Made by a program: the position numbers and the translations under genes. Source: an uncultured Oscillospiraceae bacterium (GTDB lineage Bacteria > Bacillota > Clostridia > Oscillospirales > Oscillospiraceae). From it: DNA of 6,217 bases. The stretch covers positions 1-6,217 of the forward strand of contig CAJOFW010000235.1 in the NCBI GenBank assembly GCA_905234005.1, given 5' to 3'. The notes beneath the pieces are model-generated. The model was not told the origin of the DNA, searched no databases, and saw only the letters and a list, made by a program, of their open reading frames with translations. Positions 1 to 6,063 of the stretch are shown piece by piece (within the stretch, counting starts at the first letter, position 1; every line of letters starts with the position of its first letter).

Positions 1-54
1 GGCGACGGAGGCGATGACGGCGTCAAGCTCCTTTTGGTAATTTTTCTTTTCCAT
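1..54 (-). CDS. queH: Epoxyqueuosine reductase QueH, N-terminal 18 codons only (probable)
   Basis: The minus strand opens with ATG at 54-52 and reads MEKKNYQKELDAVIASVA to the window edge without a stop. The N-Y-Q-K-E-L-D-x-(I/V)-I pattern just after the start is, from memory of the family, typical of clostridial QueH (formerly DUF208). QueH carries out the last step of queuosine synthesis in tRNA, reducing epoxyqueuosine, and uses a metal-bound cysteine-rich site that would lie outside this window. The identification rests on this short N-terminus alone, so it is tentative. No Shine-Dalgarno sequence is visible upstream of the ATG. The gene is divergent from the dCMP deaminase, with 92 bases between the two start codons. 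Another lysine-rich N-terminus could look similar. Confidence 0.45.
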   Translation of the reverse strand, partial: MEKKNYQKELDAVIASVA

Positions 55-60
55 AGCGAT

Positions 61-69
61 ATCATAGCA
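61..69 (-). promoter_or_regulatory. Possible extended -10 promoter for the minus-strand gene (queH)
   Basis: On the minus strand the bases read TGC-TATGAT, an extended -10 element, ending seven bases before the ATG at 54. No acceptable -35 hexamer is found at 16-18 bp spacing (TTACGT is the best at 17). Transcription from here would begin at or next to the start codon and give a leaderless mRNA, which fits the absence of a ribosome binding site. This is weak evidence: the real promoter could lie further upstream, inside or beyond the dCMP deaminase promoter region. Confidence 0.25.
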
Positions 70-111
70 CAGTTTTAACGGAAACGTAACCCATTTGCGG
101 ACAAAACGCGC

Positions 112-117
112 TATACT
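112..117 (+). promoter_or_regulatory. Possible -10 box for the dCMP deaminase
   Basis: TATACT matches the sigma-A -10 consensus at five of six positions and lies 30 bases before the ATG at 147, which would leave a leader of about 23 bases. No convincing -35 is present: TTGCGG at 95-100 is only 11 bp upstream. The site is well placed but weak. Confidence 0.3.
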
Positions 118-146
118 GGGAAAAATATCGGAACGGAGTGGGTCAC

Positions 147-602
147 ATGGCGCGTACAACGAAGGACAACTACTATCTCGATATCGCCGATTCGGTGCGG
201 GAGCGGGCGACCTGCCTGCGTCGGACATACGGAGCGATTATTGTAAACAACGACGAGATCATCTCCACGGGCTACAACGGCGCTCCACGCGGCCGGTCGA
301 ACTGCACCGACCTCGGCGTTTGCAACCGGGAGGAGCTTCGCATCCCGTCCGGCCAGCGGTATGAGCTTTGCCGGTCGGTTCACGCGGAGGCGAACGCGAT
401 CATATCGGCCTCCCGGCGGGATATGCTCGGGGCGACACTGTATCTTGTGGGCCGTGAGGTGAAGACCGGCGAGCTGTTGTCGGACACGACGCCGTGCTCG
501 ATGTGCCGCCGGCTCATCATCAACGCCGGCATCCGCCGCGACGACGTCCGCGTCACCGATGTGGACGAGTGGGTCTCGCTCGACGACACGGTGCTGAGCT
601 GA
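147..602 (+). CDS. Deoxycytidylate (dCMP) deaminase, ComEB family
   Basis: This 151-residue protein is a zinc-dependent cytidine/deoxycytidylate deaminase that should convert dCMP to dUMP, the precursor of thymidylate, in the cytosol. The zinc site is complete: HAEAN at residues 79-83 supplies the zinc ligand H79 and proton-shuttle E81, and PCSMC at 116-120 supplies C117 and C120. The stretch TGYNGAPRG (41-49), the cysteines C53, C59 and C75, and Y-E-L-C-R-S before HAE are typical of dCMP deaminases rather than of cytidine or tRNA adenosine deaminases; the extra cysteines may bind a second metal. Length is normal for the family. ATG at 147 was chosen because CGGAG at 134-138 sits eight bases upstream; an in-frame GTG at 138 would overlap that site. 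No clear terminator follows. Confidence is high for the family, somewhat lower for the exact substrate. Confidence 0.93.
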   Translation: MARTTKDNYYLDIADSVRERATCLRRTYGAIIVNNDEIISTGYNGAPRGRSNCTDLGVCNREELRIPSGQRYELCRSVHAEANAIISASRRDMLGATLYLVGREVKTGELLSDTTPCSMCRRLIINAGIRRDDVRVTDVDEWVSLDDTVLS

Positions 603-670
603 CAGCGGACTGAACAAAAAAACGCATTTTTCGGCCCGAATATTCTCACACTGGTTTACGGTCAACCCCA

Positions 671-699
671 TAGACATCACCCTCCGGTTCTGGTATAAT
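671..699 (+). promoter_or_regulatory. Sigma-A promoter of the Xer-type recombinase gene
   Basis: TAGACA (671-676) and TATAAT (694-699) are 17 bp apart, and TGG before the -10 gives an extended -10 element. Transcription should start near 706, leaving a very short leader with the ribosome binding site GGGAGG at 711-716. The rest of the 603-728 gap holds an A/T-rich patch near 616-632 that can form only a weak A/T hairpin, not a convincing terminator for the upstream deaminase. Confidence 0.8.
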
Positions 700-728
700 C
701 ACCGAGGAATGGGAGGGTGTTCCTTCTG

Positions 729-1703
729 ATGAACTACCGCGCTGAAGCCCCGCCGCCCGTGCGGGATTTTCTTGTGTATCACGACACGATCAAGGGCCAG
801 TCCGGCGCGACGGTCGACTCGTACTTTCTCGATATGCGGACGTTCACGCGTTATCTGAAGCTGTCACGCGGCCTCGTCCCACGGGATACGCCGATGGAGG
901 ACATCTCCATCCTCGACGCCGACCTCGCCTTCTACGGCGCGGTCACGCTCGCGGAGGTCTACGACTTTCTGGCGTACCTCTCCCGTGACCGGGCGCTGAA
1001 CGCGGCGTCGCGGGCGCGGATGATCACCTGCATCAAGGGCTTTTACCGCTACCACACGGTCAAGACGAAGCAGCTCGCCGCAAACCCGGTGGAAAATCTC
1101 GACACGCCGAAGCTGCAAAAGGCCCTGCCGCGCTATCTGACGCTCGAGGAGAGCCGCCGTCTGCTGCGGGCGGTGGAGGGAAAAAACGCCGAACGCGACT
1201 ACTGCGTCCTCTGCCTGTTTCTAAACTGCGGCCTGCGTGTCTCCGAAATGGTATCGCTGAACCTCGGCGACATCCGGGAGGACAGCCTGCTCATTCACGG
1301 CAAGGGCAGCAAGGAGCGCGTTGTATACTTAAACGAGGCTGCGCGGCACGCGCTGGACGATTGGCTTCTTGTCCGCCGGTCGATCGCGGCGATCGACAAA
1401 AACGCCGTGTTCCTGTCGACCCGGCGCAGGCGGCTGAGCGTCGATTCCGTGCAGGCCATGCTCAAGAAGACGCTTCTCAAAGCCGGTCTCGACCCGGCCA
1501 AATTTTCCCCGCACAAGCTGCGCCATACCGCCGCCACGCTGATGCTCCAGAACGGCGTGGACGTTCGCACGCTGCAGGAGGTTCTCGGCCACGAGAACCT
1601 CAACACGACCCAGATCTACACCCACATTGCCGACGCCGGGCTGAAGAGCGCGGCGCAGGCCAATCCTCTCGCGTCGTTTGAGCCGGATGCGGCGGAGGAA
1701 TGA
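729..1703 (+). CDS. Tyrosine recombinase, XerC/XerD type
   Basis: This 324-residue protein is a site-specific recombinase of the phage-integrase/Xer family. The N-terminal SAM-like DNA-binding domain spans roughly residues 10-118 and the catalytic domain about 135-312. All catalytic residues are visible: R170 in CGLRVSE, K192 in HGKGSKER, H262 and R265 in HKLRH, H288 in LGHENLNTT, and nucleophile Y297 in IYTHI. The likely role is chromosome dimer resolution at dif, which is general knowledge of Xer proteins; a second, non-housekeeping Xer is possible. It is some 25 residues longer than E. coli XerC/D, mainly through an insert near residues 51-73 before VTLAEVYDFLAYLS. ATG at 729 lies 12 bases after GGAGG (712-716), slightly long; an in-frame GTG at 717 abuts the G-rich site and is less likely. 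No integrase partners, attachment repeats or phage genes are nearby, so it looks resident. Confidence 0.92.
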   Translation: MNYRAEAPPPVRDFLVYHDTIKGQSGATVDSYFLDMRTFTRYLKLSRGLVPRDTPMEDISILDADLAFYGAVTLAEVYDFLAYLSRDRALNAASRARMITCIKGFYRYHTVKTKQLAANPVENLDTPKLQKALPRYLTLEESRRLLRAVEGKNAERDYCVLCLFLNCGLRVSEMVSLNLGDIREDSLLIHGKGSKERVVYLNEAARHALDDWLLVRRSIAAIDKNAVFLSTRRRRLSVDSVQAMLKKTLLKAGLDPAKFSPHKLRHTAATLMLQNGVDVRTLQEVLGHENLNTTQIYTHIADAGLKSAAQANPLASFEPDAAEE

Positions 1704-1727
1704 CAGGATTCGGCATACATATATACT
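1700..1727 (+). promoter_or_regulatory. Probable sigma-A promoter of the L,D-transpeptidase gene
   Basis: ATGACA (1700-1705) overlaps the recombinase stop codon and is followed, after 16 bp, by TATACT (1722-1727). Each hexamer matches consensus at five of six positions. Transcription would begin near 1734, about 18 bases before the GTG start. The recombinase transcript may also read through, since no terminator separates the two genes. Confidence 0.5.
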
Positions 1728-1751
1728 GTTCGATAGAGAGATATTGAAACC

Positions 1752-3139
1752 GTGAAGAACAAAGCTGCTATCATCATTTTTGTCGTATTCGGCGTGCTGC
1801 TGCTGGCTGTGATCGGCGGCTATATGGCAGGCGTGATGTATTTTCAGGATCACTTCCTGTTCGGTACGACCTTTCTCGACCGCAACGTCTCCCTGCGCGA
1901 CCTCGACACTGTCGGGCAGATCATGGACGAGGAGACGCGTGCGCCGACGCTCACGTTCATCGAGCGCGGCGGTTGGGTGGAGACGGTCAGGCTCTCGGAT
2001 TTCGTGAATTACGAGGCGACCGTGGACGAGCCGGACGGCGGCTGGGTGACCGAGGACGAGGCGTGGGCATGGTTTGCGAGCCTCTTCCAGTACACCGACC
2101 TTACGCCGGAGGTGCACACGTACTACGACGAGTCCATGATCCCCGACGCCGTCGCGTCCCTCTCGCTGGCGCAGGAGGAGAACATCACGCGGCCCGAGGA
2201 CGCCTATCTTCTCTCGGTGGACGGCGTGTATGTGCTCGTCCCGTCGGTCGAAGCGAGCCTGACCTCGATAAGCTCACAGGTCTCGTGCGCACGGCGCTGG
2301 AATCCGGCGAGGACACGATCGACCTCGAGGCGGAGGGCTGCTACATCGCGCCCGCCGTCACGACGGACGACCGCGCCCTGAACCTCGAGCTTTCGATGTA
2401 TCAGGCGATCGCCTACCAGACCATCGTGATCGACCTCGGCTCCGGCACCTCGACGCTCAGCCCGGACGACATTCTGGCCCTGCACGACTATGACGACGAC
2501 GAGGGCCTTCAGCTCAGTGAGGAGCGTCTGCGCGAATACGTCTCCGCGCTCAAGGAGGAGTACGACACGTATGAACGCGAGCGCCTGTTCGTGAACCACA
2601 ACGGCGAGACGATCACGGTCGGCACCGGCGCCGATACCTACGGCTATCGCATGGACGTGGACGGGACGGTCGAGCTGCTGGCCGAGACGATCGCGGCAAA
2701 GGAGTCGACGACGATCAACCCGGTGTGGACGAACGAGGGCACCACCGGCACCATCCCGGGCAGCGACATCGGCGACACGTATATCGAGGTCTCCATCGAC
2801 GAGCAGCACCTCTGGGCCTTCTACAACGGCATTCTCGTCCTCGACACGGACGTCGTGACCGGCAACCTGAACGGCCACGCCACGCCACGCGGCGTATTCC
2901 GCATCCTCTACAAGACCCGCAACGCGACGCTGGTGGGCACGGGCTACTCGAGCTTCGTCAACTACTGGATGCCGCTCACGTCGGACGGCGTCGGCCTTCA
3001 CGACGCGACCTGGCGCAGCTACTTCGGCGGCTCCATCTACAACGGCAACGGCTCCCACGGCTGCGTGAATATGCCCCTCTGGGCCGCGCAGGAGGTGTAC
3101 GAGACGTTCGACTCCGGCACCTGCGTCGTCATCTGGTGA
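1752..3139 (+). pseudogene. Membrane-anchored L,D-transpeptidase (YkuD), split by a frameshift
   Basis: The conceptual product is about 462 residues: a peptidoglycan-crosslinking enzyme that would act outside the membrane. A short cytoplasmic start and one membrane helix (about residues 5-30) lead into a region beginning FLFGTTFLDRNVSL that resembles the peptidoglycan-binding domain paired with YkuD domains in Firmicutes. The C-terminal YkuD domain starts near YIEVSIDEQHLWAFYNG and ends with the catalytic motif GLHD...SHGCVNM; the cysteine codon is at 3062-3064. The first frame is convincing up to about 2249 and then becomes Arg/Ser/Thr-rich until its stop at 2379-2381. Meanwhile the -1 frame becomes convincing from about 2255 (EPDLDKLTGLV) to the stop at 3137-3139. 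One base, or four, is missing near 2243-2256, where GTCGGTCG is a tandem 4-mer. No slippery heptamer suggests programmed shifting. A sequencing or assembly error is as likely as a real mutation. The start is GTG at 1752 with a weak GAGAG at 1736-1740. Confidence 0.85.
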
Positions 3140-3161
3140 CAGTCCGAAAAACGGCATCATA

Positions 3162-3207
3162 AAACCGGGCGCTCCCGAAAAGGGAAGCGCCCGGTTTAAT
3201 TTCTTTT
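3162..3207 (+). terminator. Intrinsic terminator between convergent genes
   Basis: AAACCGGGCGCT (3162-3173) pairs perfectly with 3186-3197. A further CCC/GGG pairing sits beyond one bulged A, and the loop is GAAAA. The plus-strand hairpin is followed by AATTTCTTTT, so it ends the transpeptidase transcript. On the minus strand the stem is followed by only four T residues, so it may also serve, less efficiently, for the CoA-transferase whose stop codon is 55 bases away. Confidence 0.88.
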
Positions 3208-3251
3208 GAACCTTTTCTTTCAGGAAAGTAGATAATCATACTGTTCTCAAA

Positions 3252-4877
3252 TTAAAAGCTCCGTTTCGTTACCGGGCGCAAAGCCTTGGAATTGCAGCCT
3301 TTTCGAGCGAATATAAAGTTCTTTTTGATACTTTTTATAAGCTTGAGATCGTCCGCTACGCGCAGGTCGAAGTCGAGACGGTCGAGGATGTCCCGTTTGA
3401 GGTCGATGCCCGGCGCGATCTCGGTCAGCAGAAGGCCGTCCTCCGTCAGGCGGAAGACGCAGCGCTCGGTGATGTACATGACCTCCTGATGATTCTTGTA
3501 GGCGTTTTTCACCGAAAAACTGAGACTGTCCACGTCGGGCACGATTTTCGGGATTCGGCCCTCGCGGCGGATGGTGACGCGTTCGCCGTCGAAATCTCCC
3601 TCGAGACCCTTGGCGGAGAAGGTCAGGCAAAGCACGACCTTTTTCGTCGCCTGCGAGATGTTCGCAAAGCCGCCGATGCCGGAGAGCTTGCCCGGGGCGT
3701 AGTGGCCATTGGCGTTTCCGTGCCGGTCGACCTGCAGCGCGCCGATGAAGCAGGCGTCAAGGCCGCCGCCCTCGTAGAAGTCGAATTGACGCGCCATATC
3801 GAGCATGCTGTCCGGCCCGATGCTTACGCCGAACGCCTTGCCGCCGAGGGGAAAGCCGCCCGTGTGCCCGGACTCCACCGAGAGGTGGATGTCGTCGAGA
3901 AGATCGTGCTCGAGCACCTCCTCCGCGATCAGCTCCGGGATGCCGATGCCGATGTTGATGATCTGATCCGGCCGCAGCTCCCGGAACGCCCGGCGGGCGA
4001 TGGCCCGGTGAAGGCTGTTGCGGGCGCTGGTCGCGCCGACCTTGCCGCGAATCTCCTCGCGGCAGGCCTTGAGGATGTTCCCGGTCGGGACATATTTGCC
4101 GCAGATGAAATCATAGTATCCCTCGAGGTTTGTGAGCTGCTTCTGCTCGGGGCAGACGACGACCGCGTCTACCAGCGCCGCCGGGATCTCCACACTGCGC
4201 GGCGACATATGCCGGTTCACGAGCCGTGTGACCTGCACGATGACCTTGCCGTTGTTGCGATGCGTCGCCTGCGCCACCGACAGCGCGTCGATTGACGCGC
4301 CCTCGTTCTGAAACGAGATGTTGCCGCGCTCGTCCGAATACGTCGCCTTGATGAACGCGACGTTCACCTTCGGGATGTCGTAGAGCAGGCCCTCGGTGCC
4401 GTTGGGATTAACATAATACCGCACCAGATCCCTTGTAGAGCGTTCGTTGAGCTTATACTCGCCCTGACGCGGATCGACGAACAGATTGAGGCCCGTCGGA
4501 GAGAAGAACATATCCGCGCCGCGTGCCGCCGCCCGGATCATGTGGGACATGACGCCGCCGGGGAGGTTGTAGCCCTCGATCTCGTTGTTCATGATGGCCT
4601 TGCAGGTGCGTCGGAGGCTACCGAAGAAGCCGACGACAACGCGGTCGACCGCGCCCTCGCATATATACCCCTCGACGTCGCTGTTTTCGTCCCAGTCGCT
4701 GAAGCTGAACGGGCTGTACACCTCAAGGTGAACGGGGTGGCCGGTCTTCCGGTAGCGCTCTGTCAGCGCCTTGTTCAGCTCCACCGGGGACGCGACAGCG
4801 GAGAAGGAGTTGATCCAGATAACGTCGCCGTCCTGTATGAGTGACATTGCCTCTTCCATAGTCTTGATCTTGTTCAC
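3252..4877 (-). CDS. Family I CoA-transferase of the propionate CoA-transferase/YdiF type
   Basis: This 541-residue cytosolic enzyme should move CoA between short-chain acyl-CoAs and carboxylates through a glutamyl-CoA thioester intermediate. Both halves of the fused alpha-beta fold are present. The N-terminal half shows YNLPGGVMSH (about 103-112) and LFVDPRQGEYKLN (about 132-144), matching the NLPQG and TFVDPR motifs of Pct. The C-terminal half shows NIGIGIPE (about 308-315) and SVESGHTGG, whose Glu near 335 is the expected nucleophile, followed by QFDFYEGGGLDACFIGALQ and, near the end, YITERCVFRLTEDGLLLTEIAPGID. GTG at 4877 was chosen because GGAGG (minus strand, 4890-4886) lies eight bases upstream; the frame stays open further upstream but that part is non-coding. 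The last 20 or so residues (IKKNFIFARKG onward) are lysine/arginine-rich and exceed the usual C-terminus. The N-terminal half is visibly divergent from classical Pct (FFGSLRR where Pct has a GGHWG-like stretch), so substrates are uncertain. No pathway partners adjoin it. Confidence 0.92.
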   Translation of the reverse strand: MNKIKTMEEAMSLIQDGDVIWINSFSAVASPVELNKALTERYRKTGHPVHLEVYSPFSFSDWDENSDVEGYICEGAVDRVVVGFFGSLRRTCKAIMNNEIEGYNLPGGVMSHMIRAAARGADMFFSPTGLNLFVDPRQGEYKLNERSTRDLVRYYVNPNGTEGLLYDIPKVNVAFIKATYSDERGNISFQNEGASIDALSVAQATHRNNGKVIVQVTRLVNRHMSPRSVEIPAALVDAVVVCPEQKQLTNLEGYYDFICGKYVPTGNILKACREEIRGKVGATSARNSLHRAIARRAFRELRPDQIINIGIGIPELIAEEVLEHDLLDDIHLSVESGHTGGFPLGGKAFGVSIGPDSMLDMARQFDFYEGGGLDACFIGALQVDRHGNANGHYAPGKLSGIGGFANISQATKKVVLCLTFSAKGLEGDFDGERVTIRREGRIPKIVPDVDSLSFSVKNAYKNHQEVMYITERCVFRLTEDGLLLTEIAPGIDLKRDILDRLDFDLRVADDLKLIKSIKKNFIFARKGCNSKALRPVTKRSF

Positions 4878-4885
4878 GTTTGAAA

Positions 4886-4890
4886 CCTCC
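4886..4890 (-). promoter_or_regulatory. Ribosome binding site deciding the CoA-transferase GTG start
   Basis: The minus strand reads GGAGG eight bases before the GTG at 4877-4875. The next in-frame ATG (codon 7) has no comparable site, so GTG is preferred. Confidence 0.8.
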
Positions 4891-4929
4891 GTACCCGTTC
4901 GCGGGCGATAAACGCGCCCATCGGAGAAG

Positions 4930-4958
4930 ATTATACCATTCATCGCGGCTGTGTGCAA
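4930..4958 (-). promoter_or_regulatory. Sigma-A promoter of the CoA-transferase gene
   Basis: The minus strand has a perfect TATAAT (4935-4930) preceded by TGG, an extended -10, and a weak -35 TTGCAC (4958-4953) 17 bp upstream. Transcription should start near 4923, giving a leader of about 46 bases. The weak -35 lies inside the small inverted repeat TGTGT-GCA-ACACA, as expected of a regulated promoter, although no regulator can be named. Confidence 0.72.
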
Positions 4959-4970
4959 CACATATCGCGG
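4942..4970. repeat. 22-bp-spaced direct repeat flanking a small inverted repeat at the CoA-transferase -35
   Basis: ATCGCGG occurs at 4942-4948 and again at 4964-4970, so the copies start 22 bp apart, about two helical turns. Between them TGTGT (4950-4954) and ACACA (4958-4962) form an inverted repeat around GCA, covering the -35 of the minus-strand promoter. The arrangement resembles an operator, but the arms are short enough that chance cannot be excluded. Confidence 0.35.
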
Positions 4971-4971
4971 C

Positions 4972-4991
4972 GCGGTACACGGACGTACCGC
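4972..4991. repeat. Perfect 7-bp inverted repeat, candidate operator between divergent promoters
   Basis: GCGGTAC (4972-4978) is the exact reverse complement of GTACCGC (4985-4991), with a six-base spacer. It sits upstream of both -35 boxes: 14 bp beyond that of the CoA-transferase and 7 bp before that of the membrane-protein gene. That is a natural place for a regulator acting on either promoter. No hairpin-terminator role is likely, because neither side has a T-tract. Confidence 0.45.
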
Positions 4992-4998
4992 AGGTGAA

Positions 4999-5027
4999 TT
5001 GACACAAACCTGAAACCATGCTATGAT
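4999..5027 (+). promoter_or_regulatory. Sigma-A promoter of the membrane-protein gene
   Basis: A consensus TTGACA (4999-5004) is followed after 17 bp by TATGAT (5022-5027), with TGC in front as an extended -10. Transcription should start near 5034, just before the ribosome binding site AGGGAAGGA (5041-5049). This is one of the two best promoters in the window. Confidence 0.85.
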
Positions 5028-5060
5028 TTCAAAAACCGACAGGGAAGGATGCTGACGCCG

Positions 5061-5942
5061 ATGAAACCGGACGGAAGGGAACGAAAACCGTTTGCGCAGA
5101 TACGCGAGGCATGGCAGAAGCGCCGGGGGGCGATGATCGTATATCTCCTGCTGCGTGCGATCGTCATCGCGATACTCGTCCGCTCCGTTATGCTGGGCGA
5201 ATACGAAAACGTCTTCACCTGCGCGCTGACGCTTGTGCTGTTTCTGCTCCCGTCGTTTCTTGAGAGGCGTATGCGCATTGATCTTCCGGACACGATGGAG
5301 ATCATTATCCTGCTGTTCATTTTCTCGACGGAGATTCTGGGCGAGGTGAACGCGTGGTACGTCCGCGTCCACGGCTGGGACACGATCATGCACACGCTCA
5401 ACGGCTTCCTCTGCGCGGCGATCGGCTTCTGCATCGTGGGCGTACTGAACCGCAGCAGCCGTGTGGACATGGCTCTCTCGCCCGCCTATCTCGCCCTCGC
5501 CGCGTTCTGCTTCTCCATGACGATCGGCGTGCTGTGGGAGTTCTTCGAGTTCGGCATGGATATGTTCTTCCACACCGATATGCAGAAGGACACGGTGATC
5601 CACGCGATCTACTCCGTGGCCCTCGACCCCGCCGGGGGCAATAAGGTCGCCGCCGTCACCGGCATCGGCGACGTGATTGTGAACGGCGAACCTCTGGGTC
5701 TCGGCGGCTACCTTGACGTCGGCATCATCGACACGATGAAGGATCTGTTCGTCAACTTCATCGGCGCGGTCGTATTCTCAGTCATCGGCTATTTCTACGT
5801 GAAGAACGCCGAACGCCACGGCTTCGCCGGCCGGTTCATCCCGGTCGTGCTGCCGGCCGAAGAGCCGGAGGGGGAGAATACGGCGGAGCTGAAGGACGCG
5901 GCGAAGGAAAAGAAGAAGGAAACGGCAGCCGCGGGAAAATGA
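5061..5942 (+). CDS. Polytopic membrane protein with YjdF/DUF2238-like motifs, function unknown
   Basis: This 293-residue protein has about six predicted membrane helices, near residues 25-45, 50-67, 79-96, 108-129, 143-170 and 228-247. It also has a basic N-terminus and a charged tail of about 40 residues rich in Lys, Glu and Ala, probably cytoplasmic. Three motif blocks stand out: HGWDTIMHTLNG (104-115), IGVLWEFFEFGMD (155-167) and DTMKDLFVNFIGA (224-236). Their spacing and the W-D-x3-H, E-x2-E and D-T-x2-D-L pattern resemble YjdF/DUF2238 membrane proteins (from memory of the family). The conserved His, Asp and Glu near membrane faces could bind a metal or form an active site; that is inference. 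ATG at 5061 lies 11 bases after AAGGA (5045-5049); an ATG at 5049 overlaps this site and is less likely. A loop at about 189-220, GGN...GIGDVIVNGEPLGLGG, is glycine-rich. No function can be assigned. Confidence 0.85.
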   Translation: MKPDGRERKPFAQIREAWQKRRGAMIVYLLLRAIVIAILVRSVMLGEYENVFTCALTLVLFLLPSFLERRMRIDLPDTMEIIILLFIFSTEILGEVNAWYVRVHGWDTIMHTLNGFLCAAIGFCIVGVLNRSSRVDMALSPAYLALAAFCFSMTIGVLWEFFEFGMDMFFHTDMQKDTVIHAIYSVALDPAGGNKVAAVTGIGDVIVNGEPLGLGGYLDVGIIDTMKDLFVNFIGAVVFSVIGYFYVKNAERHGFAGRFIPVVLPAEEPEGENTAELKDAAKEKKKETAAAGK

Positions 5943-5957
5943 TATAGCGCATACCGT

Positions 5958-5995
5958 CAGACGGCGTCGGACAAAATCGGGCGCCGTCTGTTTTT
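5958..5995 (+). terminator. Intrinsic terminator after the membrane-protein gene
   Basis: CAGACGGCG (5958-5966) pairs perfectly with CGCCGTCTG (5982-5990), and the stem extends inward by a T-G and a C-G pair. It is followed directly by TTTTT (5991-5995). The hairpin starts 15 bases after the stop codon, a textbook arrangement. Confidence 0.93.
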
Positions 5996-6002
5996 ATGCC
6001 CG

Positions 6003-6063
6003 AAAAAAATTTTCAAAAAAGGGCTTGAAAGGGCTTGACAAGCGCCGAAAGTTAATATATACT
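6003..6063 (+). promoter_or_regulatory. Strong sigma-A promoter with A-tracts and a tandem 10-bp repeat
   Basis: TTGACA (6035-6040) and TATACT (6058-6063) are 17 bp apart, so transcription should start near 6070 and run out of the window. The -35 is the second copy of a tandem repeat: GGGCTTGA at 6021-6028 and 6031-6038, the first copy giving a near -35 TTGAAA. A and T tracts at 6003-6020 could act as an UP element or bend DNA, though they lie slightly far from the -35 for a classical UP element. The quality suggests high intrinsic strength held back by the overlapping palindromes. Confidence 0.8.

Noticed and set aside
614..634. A/T-rich short dyad considered as a terminator for the deaminase gene.
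   Set aside because: The stem consists only of A-T pairs with no G/C core and would be too unstable to act as an intrinsic terminator.
1709..1735. A/T-rich near-palindrome after the Xer gene considered as a dif site.
   Set aside because: It lacks recognisable XerC and XerD arms around a six-base centre and is better explained as the -10 region of the transpeptidase promoter.
1329..2117. A 262-codon minus-strand open frame spanning the recombinase and transpeptidase boundary.
   Set aside because: It crosses two well-supported plus-strand genes and a promoter, has no ribosome binding site, and resembles no known protein.
2243..2262. Programmed -1 ribosomal frameshift in the transpeptidase gene.
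   Set aside because: No X-XXY-YYZ slippery heptamer occurs in the overlap window, and no clear stimulatory hairpin follows. A 1- or 4-base deletion or a sequence error explains it more simply.
2204..3160. A 318-codon open frame on the minus strand opposite the transpeptidase catalytic half.
   Set aside because: The translation is Val/Ala/Arg-rich and motif-free, whereas the plus strand carries the YkuD motif SHGCVNM. It is a shadow frame.
3489..4295. A 268-codon open frame on the plus strand inside the CoA-transferase gene.
   Set aside because: It is the antisense of a well-supported coding region. Its product is a low-complexity Ala/Asp/Val/Leu-rich sequence without motifs, as expected from the complement of GC-rich codons.
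4878..5603. Upstream in-frame extension of the CoA-transferase reading frame.
   Set aside because: It overlaps the divergent membrane-protein gene and both promoters. Its translation is unlike any CoA-transferase, and the GTG at 4877 has an ideally spaced GGAGG.
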